From: Anaerostipes faecalis
GTDB lineage: Bacteria; Bacillota; Clostridia; Lachnospirales; Lachnospiraceae
Assembly: GCF_018982945.1 (NCBI RefSeq)
Contig: NZ_JABRXE010000010.1
Location: 24,710-88,709 of the forward strand
Reading direction: 5' to 3'
DNA: 64,000 bases
In this document: in pieces, positions 25,959 through 35,565 of the stretch
Position numbering within the stretch: position 1 is the stretch's first letter
Layout of the letters: each line of letters begins with the position of its first letter
The notes under the pieces: generated by a model
Told to the model about the DNA's origin: nothing
The model's input: the letters and a program-made list of their open reading frames with translations, nothing else
Database searches by the model: none
Program-made: the position numbers and the translations under genes

Positions 25959-28211
25959 TTACATTGTTTTATGGCATGTTCTGGAAATAACATCCATCTG
26001 TTGCTCTCTTGTCAGATCGATGAATTTAACTGCATATCCTGAAACACGGATTGTAAAGTTTGCATATTCTTCTTTTTCCGGATGTTCCATTGCATCGATC
26101 AGTTTTTCTTTTCCAAATACGTTTACATTCAGATGATGAGCACCCTGATTGAAATATCCATCCATTACTCGAACCAGATTGTCAATTCTTTCCTGGTCTT
26201 CATGTCCTAACGCATCCGGATTGATGGTCTGTGTATTAGAAATACCATCCAATGCCCACTCATATGGAAGTTTTGCCACAGAGTTCAAAGATGCCAGTAA
26301 TCCATTTTGTTCTGCACCATAGCTTGGATTTGCTCCTGGTGATAATGGTTTTCCTGCCGGTCTTCCATCCGGCATACTTCCTGTTGCTTTTCCATATACA
26401 ACGTTAGATGTAATCGTAAGAATAGAAGTTGTTGGCTCAGAATCACGATATGTATGATGTTTTTTAATCTTAGCTAAAAATGTTCTTAACAGCCATACCG
26501 CAATTTCATCGGCACGGTCATCATCATTTCCATATTTAGGGAAATCTCCTTCAATTTCATAATCTACAGCAATTCCGGATTCATTACGAATTGTTTTAAC
26601 TTTTGCATACTTAATGGCACTTAAAGAATCTACTGCATGTGAGAATCCTGCGATACCTGTTGCAAATGTTCTGCGGACATCTGTATCGATCAATGCCATC
26701 AATGCTGATTCATAGTAATATTTATCATGCATATACTGGATCAGATTCAATGTATTTACATAAAGATCAACCAGCCAGTCCATCATCATGTCATATTTTT
26801 CCATAACTTCATCATAATCTAAGTATTCAGAAGAAATTGGTTTATATTCAGGTCCTACCTGCTGTCCTGTCTTTTCATCGACTCCACCGTTGATCGCATA
26901 AAGCAGGCATTTTGCAAGGTTAGCTCTTGCTCCGAAGAACTGCATTTCTTTTCCTGTCTGTGTTGCAGATACGCAGCAGCAGATTGCATAATCATCACCC
27001 CAGATAGGTTTCATTACATCATCATTTTCATACTGCACAGAACTTGTTTTGATTGAAATATCTGCTGCATATTTCTTAAAGTTCTCCGGTAATGCAGAAG
27101 AATATAAAATTGTAATATTTGGTTCCGGAGAAGGTCCCATATTTTCCAGAGTATGCAGGAATCGGAAATCTGTTTTTGTAACCATAGAACGACCATCTAC
27201 TCCAATTCCGGCCAGGTCAAGGGTTGCCCAGACAGGGTCTCCGGAGAACAACTGGTTATAAGATGGAATACGTGCAAATTTAACCATTCTGAATTTCATC
27301 GTCATATGGTCAACCAGTTCCTGTGCTTCTTTTTCTGTTAAAATACCTTTTTTCAAGTCTCTCTGGATATAGATATCAAGGAATGTTGATACACGACCGA
27401 TACTCATTGCAGCACCATTTTGTGTTTTAATGGCAGCTAAATAAGCAAAATATACCCACTGGAAAGCTTCTTTTGCATTTTTTGCAGGTCTGGAAATATC
27501 ATATCCATAAATCTTGGCCATTTCCTTCATGCCTTTTAATGCATTTTTCTGTAATGCCAGTTCTTCACGCTGACGTACAATATCTTCTGTCATAGAACCT
27601 GACCCACAGTTTGCAAAATCTGCTTCTTTTTCTTCTAATAAAACATCAATACCATACAAAGCTACACGACGATAATCACCAACAATACGTCCACGTCCGT
27701 ATGTATCCGGAAGTCCTGTGATGATCTTATTATGACGTGCTTTTTTCATTTCCGGTGTGTATGTATCAAATACACCCTGGTTATGTGTTCTTGCATATTC
27801 TGTAAAAATCTTATGCAATTCAGGACTTGGCTCATATCCGTAATTTCGGCATGCTTCTTCTGCCATTTTGATTCCACCAAATGGCATAAAGGCACGTTTT
27901 AAAGGTTTGTCAGTCTGAAGTCCAACAACTTTTTCCAAATCTTTTGTTTCTTCACTAATATATCCAGGGCCATGAGAAGTCAGGGATGATACAATATCTG
28001 TATCCATATCCAATACACCACCCTTAGCACGTTCTTCCTTCTGTAACTGCTGAAGGATTCCCCATAACTTATCTGTTGCTTCAGTAGGGTCTGCTAAGAA
28101 ACTCTCATCTCCATCATAAGGTTCATAATTTTCCTGAATGAAATCTCTGGTGTTAATTTCTTCTTTCCAAAGACGGCCACCAAAGCCTTCCCATTCTTCA
28201 AAATTTCTCAT
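25959..28211 (-). CDS. pflB: Formate acetyltransferase (pyruvate formate-lyase)
   Basis: PflB converts pyruvate and CoA to acetyl-CoA and formate, a central step of mixed-acid fermentation. The 750-residue protein has the catalytic Cys pair at 412-413, within a CCC run followed by [18 protein letters not shown], and the radical glycine at 725 in [10 protein letters not shown]. Length and sequence order are those of standard PFL. It has its own promoter (TTGTAT-N17-TATAAT) facing away from purC and a small stem in the leader. RBS CGGAGG. Under oxygen the radical form would be cleaved at Gly725. Confidence 0.98.
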   Translation of the reverse strand: MRNFEEWEGFGGRLWKEEINTRDFIQENYEPYDGDESFLADPTEATDKLWGILQQLQKEERAKGGVLDMDTDIVSSLTSHGPGYISEETKDLEKVVGLQTDKPLKRAFMPFGGIKMAEEACRNYGYEPSPELHKIFTEYARTHNQGVFDTYTPEMKKARHNKIITGLPDTYGRGRIVGDYRRVALYGIDVLLEEKEADFANCGSGSMTEDIVRQREELALQKNALKGMKEMAKIYGYDISRPAKNAKEAFQWVYFAYLAAIKTQNGAAMSIGRVSTFLDIYIQRDLKKGILTEKEAQELVDHMTMKFRMVKFARIPSYNQLFSGDPVWATLDLAGIGVDGRSMVTKTDFRFLHTLENMGPSPEPNITILYSSALPENFKKYAADISIKTSSVQYENDDVMKPIWGDDYAICCCVSATQTGKEMQFFGARANLAKCLLYAINGGVDEKTGQQVGPEYKPISSEYLDYDEVMEKYDMMMDWLVDLYVNTLNLIQYMHDKYYYESALMALIDTDVRRTFATGIAGFSHAVDSLSAIKYAKVKTIRNESGIAVDYEIEGDFPKYGNDDDRADEIAVWLLRTFLAKIKKHHTYRDSEPTTSILTITSNVVYGKATGSMPDGRPAGKPLSPGANPSYGAEQNGLLASLNSVAKLPYEWALDGISNTQTINPDALGHEDQERIDNLVRVMDGYFNQGAHHLNVNVFGKEKLIDAMEHPEKEEYANFTIRVSGYAVKFIDLTREQQMDVISRTCHKTM

Positions 28212-28281
28212 TTTATATGCCTCCGATCTTTCATACTTATTTGAGAATGTAGTTACTTGGCCGGTCTTAACCGACTTTTAA

Positions 28282-28310
28282 ATTATAACAGTAATTTTAA
28301 TTGGATACAA
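28282..28310 (-). promoter_or_regulatory. Promoter of pflB-pflA
   Basis: On the minus strand TTGTAT is followed after exactly 17 bases by a consensus TATAAT. The leader then carries a small hairpin, GTCGGT-TAAG-ACCGGC. Confidence 0.7.
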
Positions 28311-28427
28311 CACGCTCCTGTGAAAAATTTCTTCAACGGGCTATTTCCCATTATAAGTTTTTATGATGGAACTGATATATGGAGTTTTGTCTGTCACAAT
28401 CTGGTAAAGCCTATGTAAAATTTTTCC

Positions 28428-28447
28428 GCCCTTAATTCAATCGGGGC
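28428..28447 (+). terminator. Weak terminator-like hairpin in the pflB-purC intergenic region
   Basis: The 327-base gap between pflB and purC holds the pflB promoter and, on the plus strand, a 5-bp GCCCT/GGGGC stem with an 11-base loop and one G-T pair, followed by TTTATTTTTTTG. This is 91 bases before purC and could be an attenuator in its leader, but the stem is short. No known purine riboswitch was recognised in the gap. Confidence 0.35.
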
Positions 28448-28538
28448 TTTATTTTTTTGCCAATTAATATTATATTATTAAGGAAAGAATGAAAAATGTT
28501 CTTAAACTTTTAATAATCTAATAGCGAGGTAAGAATGA

Positions 28539-29405
28539 ATGAATGAGATGAAACCTATTAAAGAAGGAAAAGTTCGCGAAATCTATGATAACGGGGATAG
28601 CCTGATCATGGTTGCAACGGACCGTATTAGCTGTTTTGATGTCATTTTGAAAAATGATGTCACAAAAAAGGGAACTGTACTGACTCAAATGTCTAAATTC
28701 TGGTTTGATATGACACAGGATATTCTTCCAAACCATATGATCTCCGTTGACGTAAAAGACATGCCTGAATTTTTCCAACAGGAAAAATTTGACGGAAACA
28801 GTATGATGTGCCGTAAATTAAATATGCTTCCAATCGAATGTATCGTTCGCGGATATATCACAGGAAGCGGATGGGGAAGCTATCAGGAAAATGGTACTGT
28901 ATGTGGAATCACCCTTCCTGAAGGTTTAAAAGAATCTGATAAACTTCCGGAACCGATTTATACACCATCCACAAAAGCAGAAATCGGAGATCATGATGAA
29001 AATATCTCCTTCGAACAAAGCATTGATGTTTTGGAAAAACAATTCCCTGGTAAAGGTAAAGAATATGCAACAAAACTACGTGACTACACCATCGCACTTT
29101 ACAAAAAATGTGCGGATTATGCATTAAGCCGTGGAATTATCATTGCTGATACAAAATTTGAATTTGGTTTAGATGAAGAAGGAAATATCGTCCTTGGAGA
29201 TGAAATGCTGACCCCTGACAGTTCCCGTTTCTGGCCTGCTGATGGTTATGAACCAGGACATGGCCAGCCATCTTTTGACAAGCAGTTTGCCCGTGACTGG
29301 TTAAAACAAAATGATCATGACTGGAAACTGCCACAGGATATTGTAGATAAAACAATCGATAAATATCTTCAGGCATACAAATTATTAACAGGAAAAGATC
29401 TGTAA
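28539..29405 (+). CDS. purC: Phosphoribosylaminoimidazole-succinocarboxamide synthase (SAICAR synthetase)
   Basis: PurC joins CAIR and aspartate using ATP in purine biosynthesis. The 288-residue protein, the longer yeast-like form of the family, has KEGKVREIYD near the N-terminus, ATDRISCFDV, IECIVRGYITGSGWGSY, IADTKFEFG and DEMLTPDSSRFWP. The start is the ATG at 28539, 8 bases after GAGGT; a second Met lies three codons in. It stands alone with a strong terminator behind it; no other pur genes are in the window. Confidence 0.98.
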   Translation: MNEMKPIKEGKVREIYDNGDSLIMVATDRISCFDVILKNDVTKKGTVLTQMSKFWFDMTQDILPNHMISVDVKDMPEFFQQEKFDGNSMMCRKLNMLPIECIVRGYITGSGWGSYQENGTVCGITLPEGLKESDKLPEPIYTPSTKAEIGDHDENISFEQSIDVLEKQFPGKGKEYATKLRDYTIALYKKCADYALSRGIIIADTKFEFGLDEEGNIVLGDEMLTPDSSRFWPADGYEPGHGQPSFDKQFARDWLKQNDHDWKLPQDIVDKTIDKYLQAYKLLTGKDL

Positions 29406-29430
29406 CAGGAATTTCCTAAGCAGACGAGAT

Positions 29431-29487
29431 AAAAAACGCTTAACTGTCGGAGTGGTTTTTCATCACCCTCAAGGTTAAGCGTTTTTT
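29431..29487. terminator. Terminator after purC
   Basis: AAAAAACGCTTAAC pairs with GTTAAGCGTTTTTT, giving a long stem with a 29-base loop and T- or A-runs at both ends. It separates convergent purC and the lactate dehydrogenase remnant. Confidence 0.85.
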
Positions 29488-29521
29488 CTCTTTTTTCATT
29501 TCTCAAAGCCATATCAGATGA

Positions 29522-30440
29522 TCATCTTACTCTCCGCGGATTATCCTGATGATTTATTTCAGCAACACAGCTTTCGATCGAATAATGAATCATATCACTC
29601 ACTGCCTCATCTGTGAAAAATGCAGTATGAGGAGTCATCAAAACATTTGGCATAGAACTTAAAAGTGCCATATCATGATTTCCTGTGACTGTATATTTAT
29701 AATCTTTATAATATATTTTACCTTCATTTTCAATCACATCCAGTGCGGCAGCTGACACCTTTCCACTTTCCAGAGCTTTTATTAATGCATCTGTATCTAT
29801 GATGGAACCCCGTGCCATATTTACCAGCATTACCCCTTTTTTCATTTTTCCGAGTGTTTCTTCATTCACCATATGATAGGTACTCTCCAATGCAGGGGTG
29901 TGGAACGTGATCATATCACACTCTTTCCAGATGGTATCCAAATCCGCTTAGATTTCGAATCACCATCTCTCCAATTTTACCGGTTCCAACAACACCAACC
30001 GTCATATTTCCAAGTTCCCTTCCACGAACTTCTAATAATGAATAATCCTGTACCTGATATCTGAGTAAAATGGTTTTCATTTTCCGGATGGTCATTAAAA
30101 TTGCCATAACTGTATATTCTGCAACAGTATGAGGTGTATAACTGACATTGGAAACTGAAATTCCGATTTTCTGTGCATATGCAATATCAATATGATCATA
30201 ACCAACTGTTCTGGTGGAAATAGTTTCAATACCCTGGGCTTTCCATGCATCCAACAAGTCTCGTCCAACCGGAGTTGTAATGATACTAACCGCCTGACAT
30301 CCTTCAGTGACAGAAAGATTTTGAAGTGTGGGTGCTTCCTCTGTTACAGAAAGTTCTGTTTGATACTGTTTCCCATAGATTGAAAAATATTCCTGTTCAT
30401 CTAGTCTAATGTTAAATACTGCAATTTTCAATTTGGTCAT
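29522..30440 (-). pseudogene. D-2-hydroxyacid (D-lactate type) dehydrogenase, frameshifted by a small deletion
   Basis: The two halves of one NAD-dependent D-2-hydroxyacid dehydrogenase lie in different frames. The N-terminal frame (30440 to about 29930) has TRTVGYDHIDI, VSYTPHTVAEYTVM and the nucleotide-binding VGVVGTGKIGEMVI. The C-terminal frame (from about 29941 to 29522) continues with MITFHTPALEST, VNMARGSIIDTDAL, ALDVIENEGKIYY and the catalytic His in LMTPHTAFFT. At the joint the residues after GFG go straight into DTIWKECD. About 20 residues expected between these points, including the acidic residue that binds the NAD ribose, are missing, and the frame is shifted. A functional product is unlikely. 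A full gene would be about 330 residues and make D-lactate. Confidence 0.88.
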
Positions 30441-30469
30441 CCCCTATATATCGTAAGTATTTATTATTT

Positions 30470-30646
30470 CAAGACTCGCTTGCGACTCTTGGCGCGGAAT
30501 TCGGGTCTGCATAGCAGACATACTTCCAATCCGAATTCCTGCGCATCCTCGCGGAGCGTATATCAGATGGGGGATTGAAACCCGCCACTGATACATAATT
30601 GTTGCTCACCGCCTACAGAGGTGGGAGTCATCCCTCATCTGATATA
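30470..30646 (+). repeat. 177-bp structured intergenic repeat, copy A
   Basis: The 461-base gap between the dehydrogenase remnant and the next gene holds this repeat in its first half. It matches the copy at 42960 except for a changed base in the first hairpin (which breaks its symmetry) and one base in the GGCGGG arm that becomes GGTGGG and still pairs through G-T. It is preceded by TTC like all other copies. The rest of the gap holds AT-rich sequence and a promoter. Confidence 0.93.
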
Positions 30647-30846
30647 TTATCATTTTTAGTATGCTGTATCCATTGCAAAATGATAAAAATTTCATCCTCT
30701 GTTAAAATCCGTATCACATACACTATTTTTTTGCAGAATTATCTCTCTTAAGCACTTATTTTGATATTTTATCAAGCAAATCCACTGGATATCTTTAATT
30801 ATCTGATTAATTAATAAAAAATTAATACTTTCTTTTCTCTAAACCT

Positions 30847-30875
30847 TTTATTTTTCATTTTATATACTGTATAAT
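30847..30875 (+). promoter_or_regulatory. Promoter of the 91-residue gene
   Basis: TTTATT and a consensus TATAAT separated by 17 bases, 27 bases ahead of the start codon. Confidence 0.5.
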
Positions 30876-30901
30876 AAATGATAGGGTGAGGAGGAATTGA
30901 A

Positions 30902-31177
30902 ATGATGACACCAGAATATCAAAACAGCAACGAAAGATCCTTAAAGAATCGATGGCATGAATTAAAAAACAGAAAAGATGAGCTTCTGAAAACCAGATGC
31001 ACAGAACTGAAACATATTCAGGACGGTTTTAATCTTTCTCAGACAAACTGCCAATACATAACTGTTTTCAACAGTGAATACTGTAAAACATCCTGCAGCT
31101 ATTACAAAGATAAAATTCAGCCAATAGTTGACGAAATGGATCAAATTCAGGAATTAAATCCGTCTTTTTTAAAATAA
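30902..31177 (+). CDS. Small coiled-coil-like protein of unknown function
   Basis: A 91-residue protein rich in Lys, Glu and Gln, with helical segments (residues 12-45 and 68-85) and three cysteines in the middle (TNCQ, EYCKTSCSYY). The gene has a strong GAGGAGG ribosome binding site, a recognisable promoter and a terminator, which makes it a likely real single-gene unit. There are two adjacent start codons at 30902 and 30905. No family was recognised; no membrane segment or signal peptide is present. Confidence 0.6.
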   Translation: MMTPEYQNSNERSLKNRWHELKNRKDELLKTRCTELKHIQDGFNLSQTNCQYITVFNSEYCKTSCSYYKDKIQPIVDEMDQIQELNPSFLK

Positions 31178-31187
31178 GACAAAATAA

Positions 31188-31214
31188 AAATCTCCAAATT
31201 TTCTTTGGAGATTT
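31188..31214. terminator. Bidirectional terminator between convergent genes
   Basis: AAATCTCCAAA and TTTGGAGATTT pair perfectly around a 5-base loop, with A-run and T-run flanks. It ends both the 91-residue gene and the long efp-to-lipoprotein operon. Confidence 0.85.
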
Positions 31215-31217
31215 TTT

Positions 31218-32093
31218 TTATTTTAGGAGTTTTTTCAGTTTTTTTATGTTCTTATCGGATAATTGATAAAAACTTTTCTTTCCACTTTTCTTTTCAATAC
31301 ATATGATATTGTCATTTCCTATCTGAAGCTTCGTTATCGTCCCACATGTATAAAAACGATATTCGTCCCATCCATCTGTCTTTGTATCATCATCTGTTTG
31401 AAACATTTGTGCTTCTTCCAGCAGATTCGTAACACGGATAGCCGTACTGTTTAACTTCATTTTCTCATCCGTTACGATGATCTGTGCATCAGCCATACGC
31501 CCCAGAACATCTGGATATTTTTTCTGAAGCTTTGCATCTATCAAACCATCTCCTACTACAGAAGCATTATTAAAAGCATAAACATTCGCCGGAATTGCGT
31601 CAAACACAATATAGCTGTTTCCATATACATTAAACTCATATGTTGTATTATCTTCGTCGATTAAAGCATAAGAATACACCTGATCATATTCTTTTTCCAG
31701 ATCATTTGCTGAAATACCAATCATACGATAACAATCCGCAACAATACCTTTTACATAATTGCAGACCGGTGTATTAATAACAGCAAAACTCTGTCCCTTT
31801 ACTTCTTTTGATCCAAAGACAACTTTCATGATATTACTGTCTGCAACCTGTCGCTTGTATTCTGCCAGTTTCTGATCACCAGATGTCTCATGGATAGCCT
31901 GGATTTTCTTTTCAAGAGAATTTGTCTTTTTCTTTTCTGTTTTCAGCTGATTTGAAAGTTTGTTGTTTTCTTCTTTTAATTCCTGATAATAATCAGATTC
32001 CACAACATCTTCTTTCGAAGGTTTACATCCGGTTAAACCTATGGATAAACAGAGTGCCACTGCAAGTGTCAAAACATACTTTTTATTTCTCAT
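31218..32093 (-). CDS. Putative lipoprotein of unknown function
   Basis: A 291-residue exported lipoprotein. The signal peptide MRNKKYVLTLAVALCLSIG ends in the lipobox LTGC (Cys at about residue 22). A coiled coil (residues 35-65, SDYYQELKEENNKLSNQL) follows, then a globular domain of about 200 residues that was not recognised. Start at the second of two adjacent ATG codons (32093), which has AAAGGA at the correct distance. It is the last gene of the efp operon, 19 bases after the hexapeptide transferase gene. Confidence 0.75.
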   Translation of the reverse strand: MRNKKYVLTLAVALCLSIGLTGCKPSKEDVVESDYYQELKEENNKLSNQLKTEKKKTNSLEKKIQAIHETSGDQKLAEYKRQVADSNIMKVVFGSKEVKGQSFAVINTPVCNYVKGIVADCYRMIGISANDLEKEYDQVYSYALIDEDNTTYEFNVYGNSYIVFDAIPANVYAFNNASVVGDGLIDAKLQKKYPDVLGRMADAQIIVTDEKMKLNSTAIRVTNLLEEAQMFQTDDDTKTDGWDEYRFYTCGTITKLQIGNDNIICIEKKSGKKSFYQLSDKNIKKLKKLLK

Positions 32094-32112
32094 ATGCATT
32101 TCCTTTCCAGAT

Positions 32113-32781
32113 CTAGTATTTTTCTGCAACTTCTCCTGCCCTCTTATAAATACTTTCCGGTTTAATATAGCCTCGAACCATAGATAATGGATAAATATTT
32201 GTATCATGTCCAACCACTGACCCTGGATTCAAGATTGTTCCGCATCCTACTTCCACTCGATCCCCAAGAATTGCTCCGATTTTTTTCCTTCCGGTTTCAA
32301 TTCCTTTATCACCACACTTAATAACTACATTTGTTTTGTCAGATTTTACATTAGATGTGATAGAACCTGCACCCATGTGCGATTTATATCCAAGAATAGA
32401 GTCTCCAACATAATTATAATGGGGAACCTGCACATTATTAAATAAAATATCATTTTTTATTTCTGTTGAATTGCCTACCACACAATCAGCTCCAATAAGT
32501 GCATTTCCACGAATAAAAGCTCCTGGACGAACCTCTGTTCCCGGTCCTATGATTGCCGGCCCATTGATAGTTGCTGTCCTGGCAATGGTTGCTGTCTTGG
32601 CAATCCAGACATCATCCTGAACCTGATCATACTCATCTGCTGGAAGTTCTGGTCCTTTCTTTAAAATAAAATCTTTGATCAAAGGAAGAATCTCCCATGG
32701 ATATGTAGTATGCTCAAACAATTCTCCTGCAATGGTCTGATCCATATTCAAAAATAAACTCTGATTTTTTAATTGTTCCAT
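32113..32781 (-). CDS. Left-handed beta-helix acyl/nucleotidyltransferase-like protein
   Basis: A 222-residue protein whose residues 60-215 are hexapeptide repeats of the left-handed beta-helix fold (IARTATINGPAIIGPGTEV, GNALIGADCVVGNSTEI, IGAILGDRVEVGCGTI). It looks like the C-terminal acetyltransferase half of GlmU and of related UDP-N-acetylglucosamine pyrophosphorylase-like proteins, without the nucleotidyltransferase domain. A short N-terminal helical segment mentions YPWEILPLIKDFI. Start at ATG 32781, with AAAGGAG at better spacing than for the ATG 6 bases earlier. Substrate unknown. Confidence 0.78.
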   Translation of the reverse strand: MEQLKNQSLFLNMDQTIAGELFEHTTYPWEILPLIKDFILKKGPELPADEYDQVQDDVWIAKTATIARTATINGPAIIGPGTEVRPGAFIRGNALIGADCVVGNSTEIKNDILFNNVQVPHYNYVGDSILGYKSHMGAGSITSNVKSDKTNVVIKCGDKGIETGRKKIGAILGDRVEVGCGTILNPGSVVGHDTNIYPLSMVRGYIKPESIYKRAGEVAEKY

Positions 32782-32811
32782 CTTCATACTCCTTTCGGAT
32801 ATCTATTCTTT

Positions 32812-33714
32812 TTAAACTAACCCAACACTGAAATAACGTTCCGCACGATCTGGAAGAACAGTTGCAATTACCTTGTCTTTCCCATATTTTTCTGCCATCT
32901 TTTTAGCTGTATAAATATTTGCACCTGATGAAGTTCCACAAAGAATTCCCTGGACTCTCGCCAGTTCTCTGGCTGTATTTATGGCATCTTCATCAGATAC
33001 TTCTACAACTTCTGAGATGATATCTACATCAAGAATTGCAGGAATAAATCCATCACCGATTCCCTGAATCTGATGCAACCCTGGTTTCTGACCAAGAATT
33101 GCTGAAACACCTTTTGGTTCTGCAGCGATAATTTTTGTATCAGGATTTTGTTCCAAAAGATATTTTGCCATACCGGCCATAGTTCCTCCACTTCCGATTC
33201 CGGAAACGAAAATATCCACTTTTTGACCAATCTGCTCACATAATTCTCGTGCTGTTGTTTTATAATGTGCTTCTGTATTGGCAATATTTTCAAACTGCTG
33301 CGGCATAAAATACTCATCAGAAGAATTGGCGATTTCCTGGGCTTTTCTGACAGCACCATCAACATTTTCTTCTGCCGGTGTAAGAACCAGATCTGCTCCA
33401 AGTGCCTGAATCAGCTTCCTGCGTTCTTCACTCATATTTTCCGGCATAACAATCATAACTTTATATCCCATTCTAATGCCGCAAAACGCCAAACCGATTC
33501 CAGTATTTCCTGATGTTGGCTCAATAATCGTCATCCCTGGTTTTAATCGTCCCTGCTTTTGTGCTTCCTCCAGCATATTCTTTGCAACACGGTCTTTGAT
33601 ACTTCCTCCCGGATTTAAGAATTCCGCTTTTGCAAATATTTTATATCCCATTGTTTTTTCAAAACTTATGAGAGGTGTATTTCCAATTAAATCTAACATA
33701 CTTTCCACATACAT
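32812..33714 (-). CDS. cysK: Cysteine synthase A (O-acetylserine sulfhydrylase)
   Basis: A 300-residue PLP enzyme making cysteine from O-acetylserine and sulfide. The PLP Lys lies in PGGSIKDRVAKNM near residue 40; the substrate loop PTSGNTGIGLAF, the phosphate loop GIGSGGTMAGMAKYL and GILCGTSSGAN are all present. It has GGAGG upstream of the ATG at 33714. It is embedded in the efp-xth operon rather than in a sulfur gene cluster; metY, a second sulfhydrylase, is at 54825. No serine acetyltransferase gene is adjacent, although the next gene downstream has a hexapeptide fold as CysE does. Confidence 0.95.
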   Translation of the reverse strand: MYVESMLDLIGNTPLISFEKTMGYKIFAKAEFLNPGGSIKDRVAKNMLEEAQKQGRLKPGMTIIEPTSGNTGIGLAFCGIRMGYKVMIVMPENMSEERRKLIQALGADLVLTPAEENVDGAVRKAQEIANSSDEYFMPQQFENIANTEAHYKTTARELCEQIGQKVDIFVSGIGSGGTMAGMAKYLLEQNPDTKIIAAEPKGVSAILGQKPGLHQIQGIGDGFIPAILDVDIISEVVEVSDEDAINTARELARVQGILCGTSSGANIYTAKKMAEKYGKDKVIATVLPDRAERYFSVGLV

Positions 33715-33727
33715 AAAAGAAAGCCTC

Positions 33728-34801
33728 CTATTTCAATTTTATCTTAATCTGTACCGGATTATGGTCACTGTTTTTAAAATCTTCATTTAATGTAGTCACA
33801 TTACAAATTTCCACATTTGGTGAAACAATAAATCCATCTATAACATAAAACTGTGTCTTTTCATCTTTTCGGTCATATGGTCGATTTAAAAGCCTGCATG
33901 TTGGAAAACTGTCATCCGTCGCAAACTTCCAGCCATTTTGAAAAACAGCTTCATCAACTTCTCCTGCCTGGAAATTCTCATCATCCCATATTGGATATTT
34001 TCTTTGATCTACCTGCTGAAATGTCTGATTAAAATCACCTCCAGCAATAACGTAATTTCCTTTATCGTACTCCTTTTGAAGAATTTCTGCCAGTATTCTG
34101 GTCTGTGCTTTTTTTCCACTTCCATTATCATATGCTTCTAAATGCAGATTTACAAAAACAACTTCCTTTTGACTTCCATTAATCGGAACCCTCTCCATAA
34201 GAAGACATCTTTTCAGCTGGCATACTCTCAATGGCCATGAAAAAGGTGTAGGCAAAGAGTATCTTACAGCTTCTGATACCTGAAAGCGATTCAGCGTAAC
34301 AAGACCTGCATCCACCTGACCGATCGTCGGCATAGGATATGGAATATAATCACAGAGAAAATTCCTTGCATATGCCCAGTTTCCTTTCCATCCTTTTGCA
34401 AGTGTATTAACTTCATTTATATGATAGGATCTTTTGGAATTCTTATCGATTTCCTGTAAAAAAACAACCTTTGAATTAGTCTTTTTTATTACGTCTTTCA
34501 TTTGATTCAAATTATTTTGAACCAGTATCCTGCTTTCCGGACGGACATCTTTCCCTCCATCCATAAAGAAATCCTCTGTTTCACTTAATGCACCATAACC
34601 CACATTCCATGTCAAAACAGATATCTCCTGATCTTTTTTTAACTTTTCACCTGTCTCCTGATTTTTTATCTGGATTATCTCTTTCCGTTCGGGTTTATAC
34701 TCCCTAATAGATAAATATATCAGCATAGTCCCAAATACAACTACTAGCGATATTGCAATAACCCCGATTCCACAGAAAATATTTCTGAGCTTGTTATTCA
34801 C
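33728..34801 (-). CDS. Membrane-anchored endonuclease/exonuclease/phosphatase-family protein
   Basis: A 357-residue protein with one N-terminal membrane segment (about residues 7-30) and an extracytoplasmic EEP-fold domain. Motifs are LTWNVGYG (metal-binding Asn), VVFLQEID (catalytic Glu), VNLHLEAYDNG, AGGDFNQTF and the final SDHNPVQIK (catalytic Asp-His). These are the standard metal and catalytic residues of the fold. The outside location suggests a nuclease or phosphodiesterase acting on nucleic acid or lipid head groups. It directly follows xth, a cytoplasmic member of the same fold. Confidence 0.85.
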   Translation of the reverse strand: MNNKLRNIFCGIGVIAISLVVVFGTMLIYLSIREYKPERKEIIQIKNQETGEKLKKDQEISVLTWNVGYGALSETEDFFMDGGKDVRPESRILVQNNLNQMKDVIKKTNSKVVFLQEIDKNSKRSYHINEVNTLAKGWKGNWAYARNFLCDYIPYPMPTIGQVDAGLVTLNRFQVSEAVRYSLPTPFSWPLRVCQLKRCLLMERVPINGSQKEVVFVNLHLEAYDNGSGKKAQTRILAEILQKEYDKGNYVIAGGDFNQTFQQVDQRKYPIWDDENFQAGEVDEAVFQNGWKFATDDSFPTCRLLNRPYDRKDEKTQFYVIDGFIVSPNVEICNVTTLNEDFKNSDHNPVQIKIKLK

Positions 34802-34812
34802 TTTTTGCCTCC

Positions 34813-35565
34813 TTAAATGAAATCAAGTTCAATAGGACAGTGATCAGAGCCCATAACATCTGTCAATATTTTAGCATCCTGCAGTCGATCTTTTAAAACA
34901 TCTGAAACAATAAAGTAATCAATTCTCCATCCGGCATTATTCTTCCGTGCATTAAAACGATAAGACCACCAGGAATATATTCCTTCTTTGTCAGGATAAA
35001 AATATCGGAATGTATCAATAAAACCGGCGTCCAGAAAAACAGTCATTTTTTCTCTTTCTTCATCTGTAAATCCGGCATTTTTTCTATTTGTCTTTGGATT
35101 TTTCAAATCAATTTCTGAATGCGCCACATTAAGATCTCCGCAAACGATAACCGGTTTATCTTCTTCTAGTTTTTTTAGAAAACGCAAGAAGTCTTCTTCC
35201 CATTTCATTCGATACTCCAAACGTTTTAATTCACTTTGAGAATTTGGTGTATAAACTGTAATAAAATAGTAATCTTCAAATTCAAGGGTAATAACTCTTC
35301 CCTCATGATCATGTTCTTCAATTCCCATTCCATAGGAAACAGATATAGGCTTGATTTTTGTAAATATCCCGGTCCCGGAATAGCCTTTTCTTTCGGCATA
35401 ATTCCAGTACTGATCATATCCTTCCAGATCAAGTTCCAGTTGTCCTTCCTGCATCTTGCTTTCCTGTATACAGAAAATATCTGCATCAGCTTCATGAAAA
35501 AAATCCAGGAAACCCTTTTTTACACAGGCACGAATTCCATTAACATTCCATGAAATAAATTTCAT
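34813..35565 (-). CDS. xth: Exodeoxyribonuclease III (AP endonuclease)
   Basis: A 250-residue cytoplasmic AP endonuclease of base-excision repair. Family motifs in order are [72 protein letters not shown] and the terminal [10 protein letters not shown]. All catalytic residues (Asn7, Glu near 34, Asp-Asn pair in GDLN, Asp-His at the end) are in place. The gene abuts eamA with no gap. Confidence 0.97.
   Translation of the reverse strand: MKFISWNVNGIRACVKKGFLDFFHEADADIFCIQESKMQEGQLELDLEGYDQYWNYAERKGYSGTGIFTKIKPISVSYGMGIEEHDHEGRVITLEFEDYYFITVYTPNSQSELKRLEYRMKWEEDFLRFLKKLEEDKPVIVCGDLNVAHSEIDLKNPKTNRKNAGFTDEEREKMTVFLDAGFIDTFRYFYPDKEGIYSWWSYRFNARKNNAGWRIDYFIVSDVLKDRLQDAKILTDVMGSDHCPIELDFI

Noticed and set aside
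28212-28538. Purine-sensing riboswitch in the purC leader.
   Set aside because: Only a weak terminator-like hairpin is visible; no conserved aptamer features were recognised.
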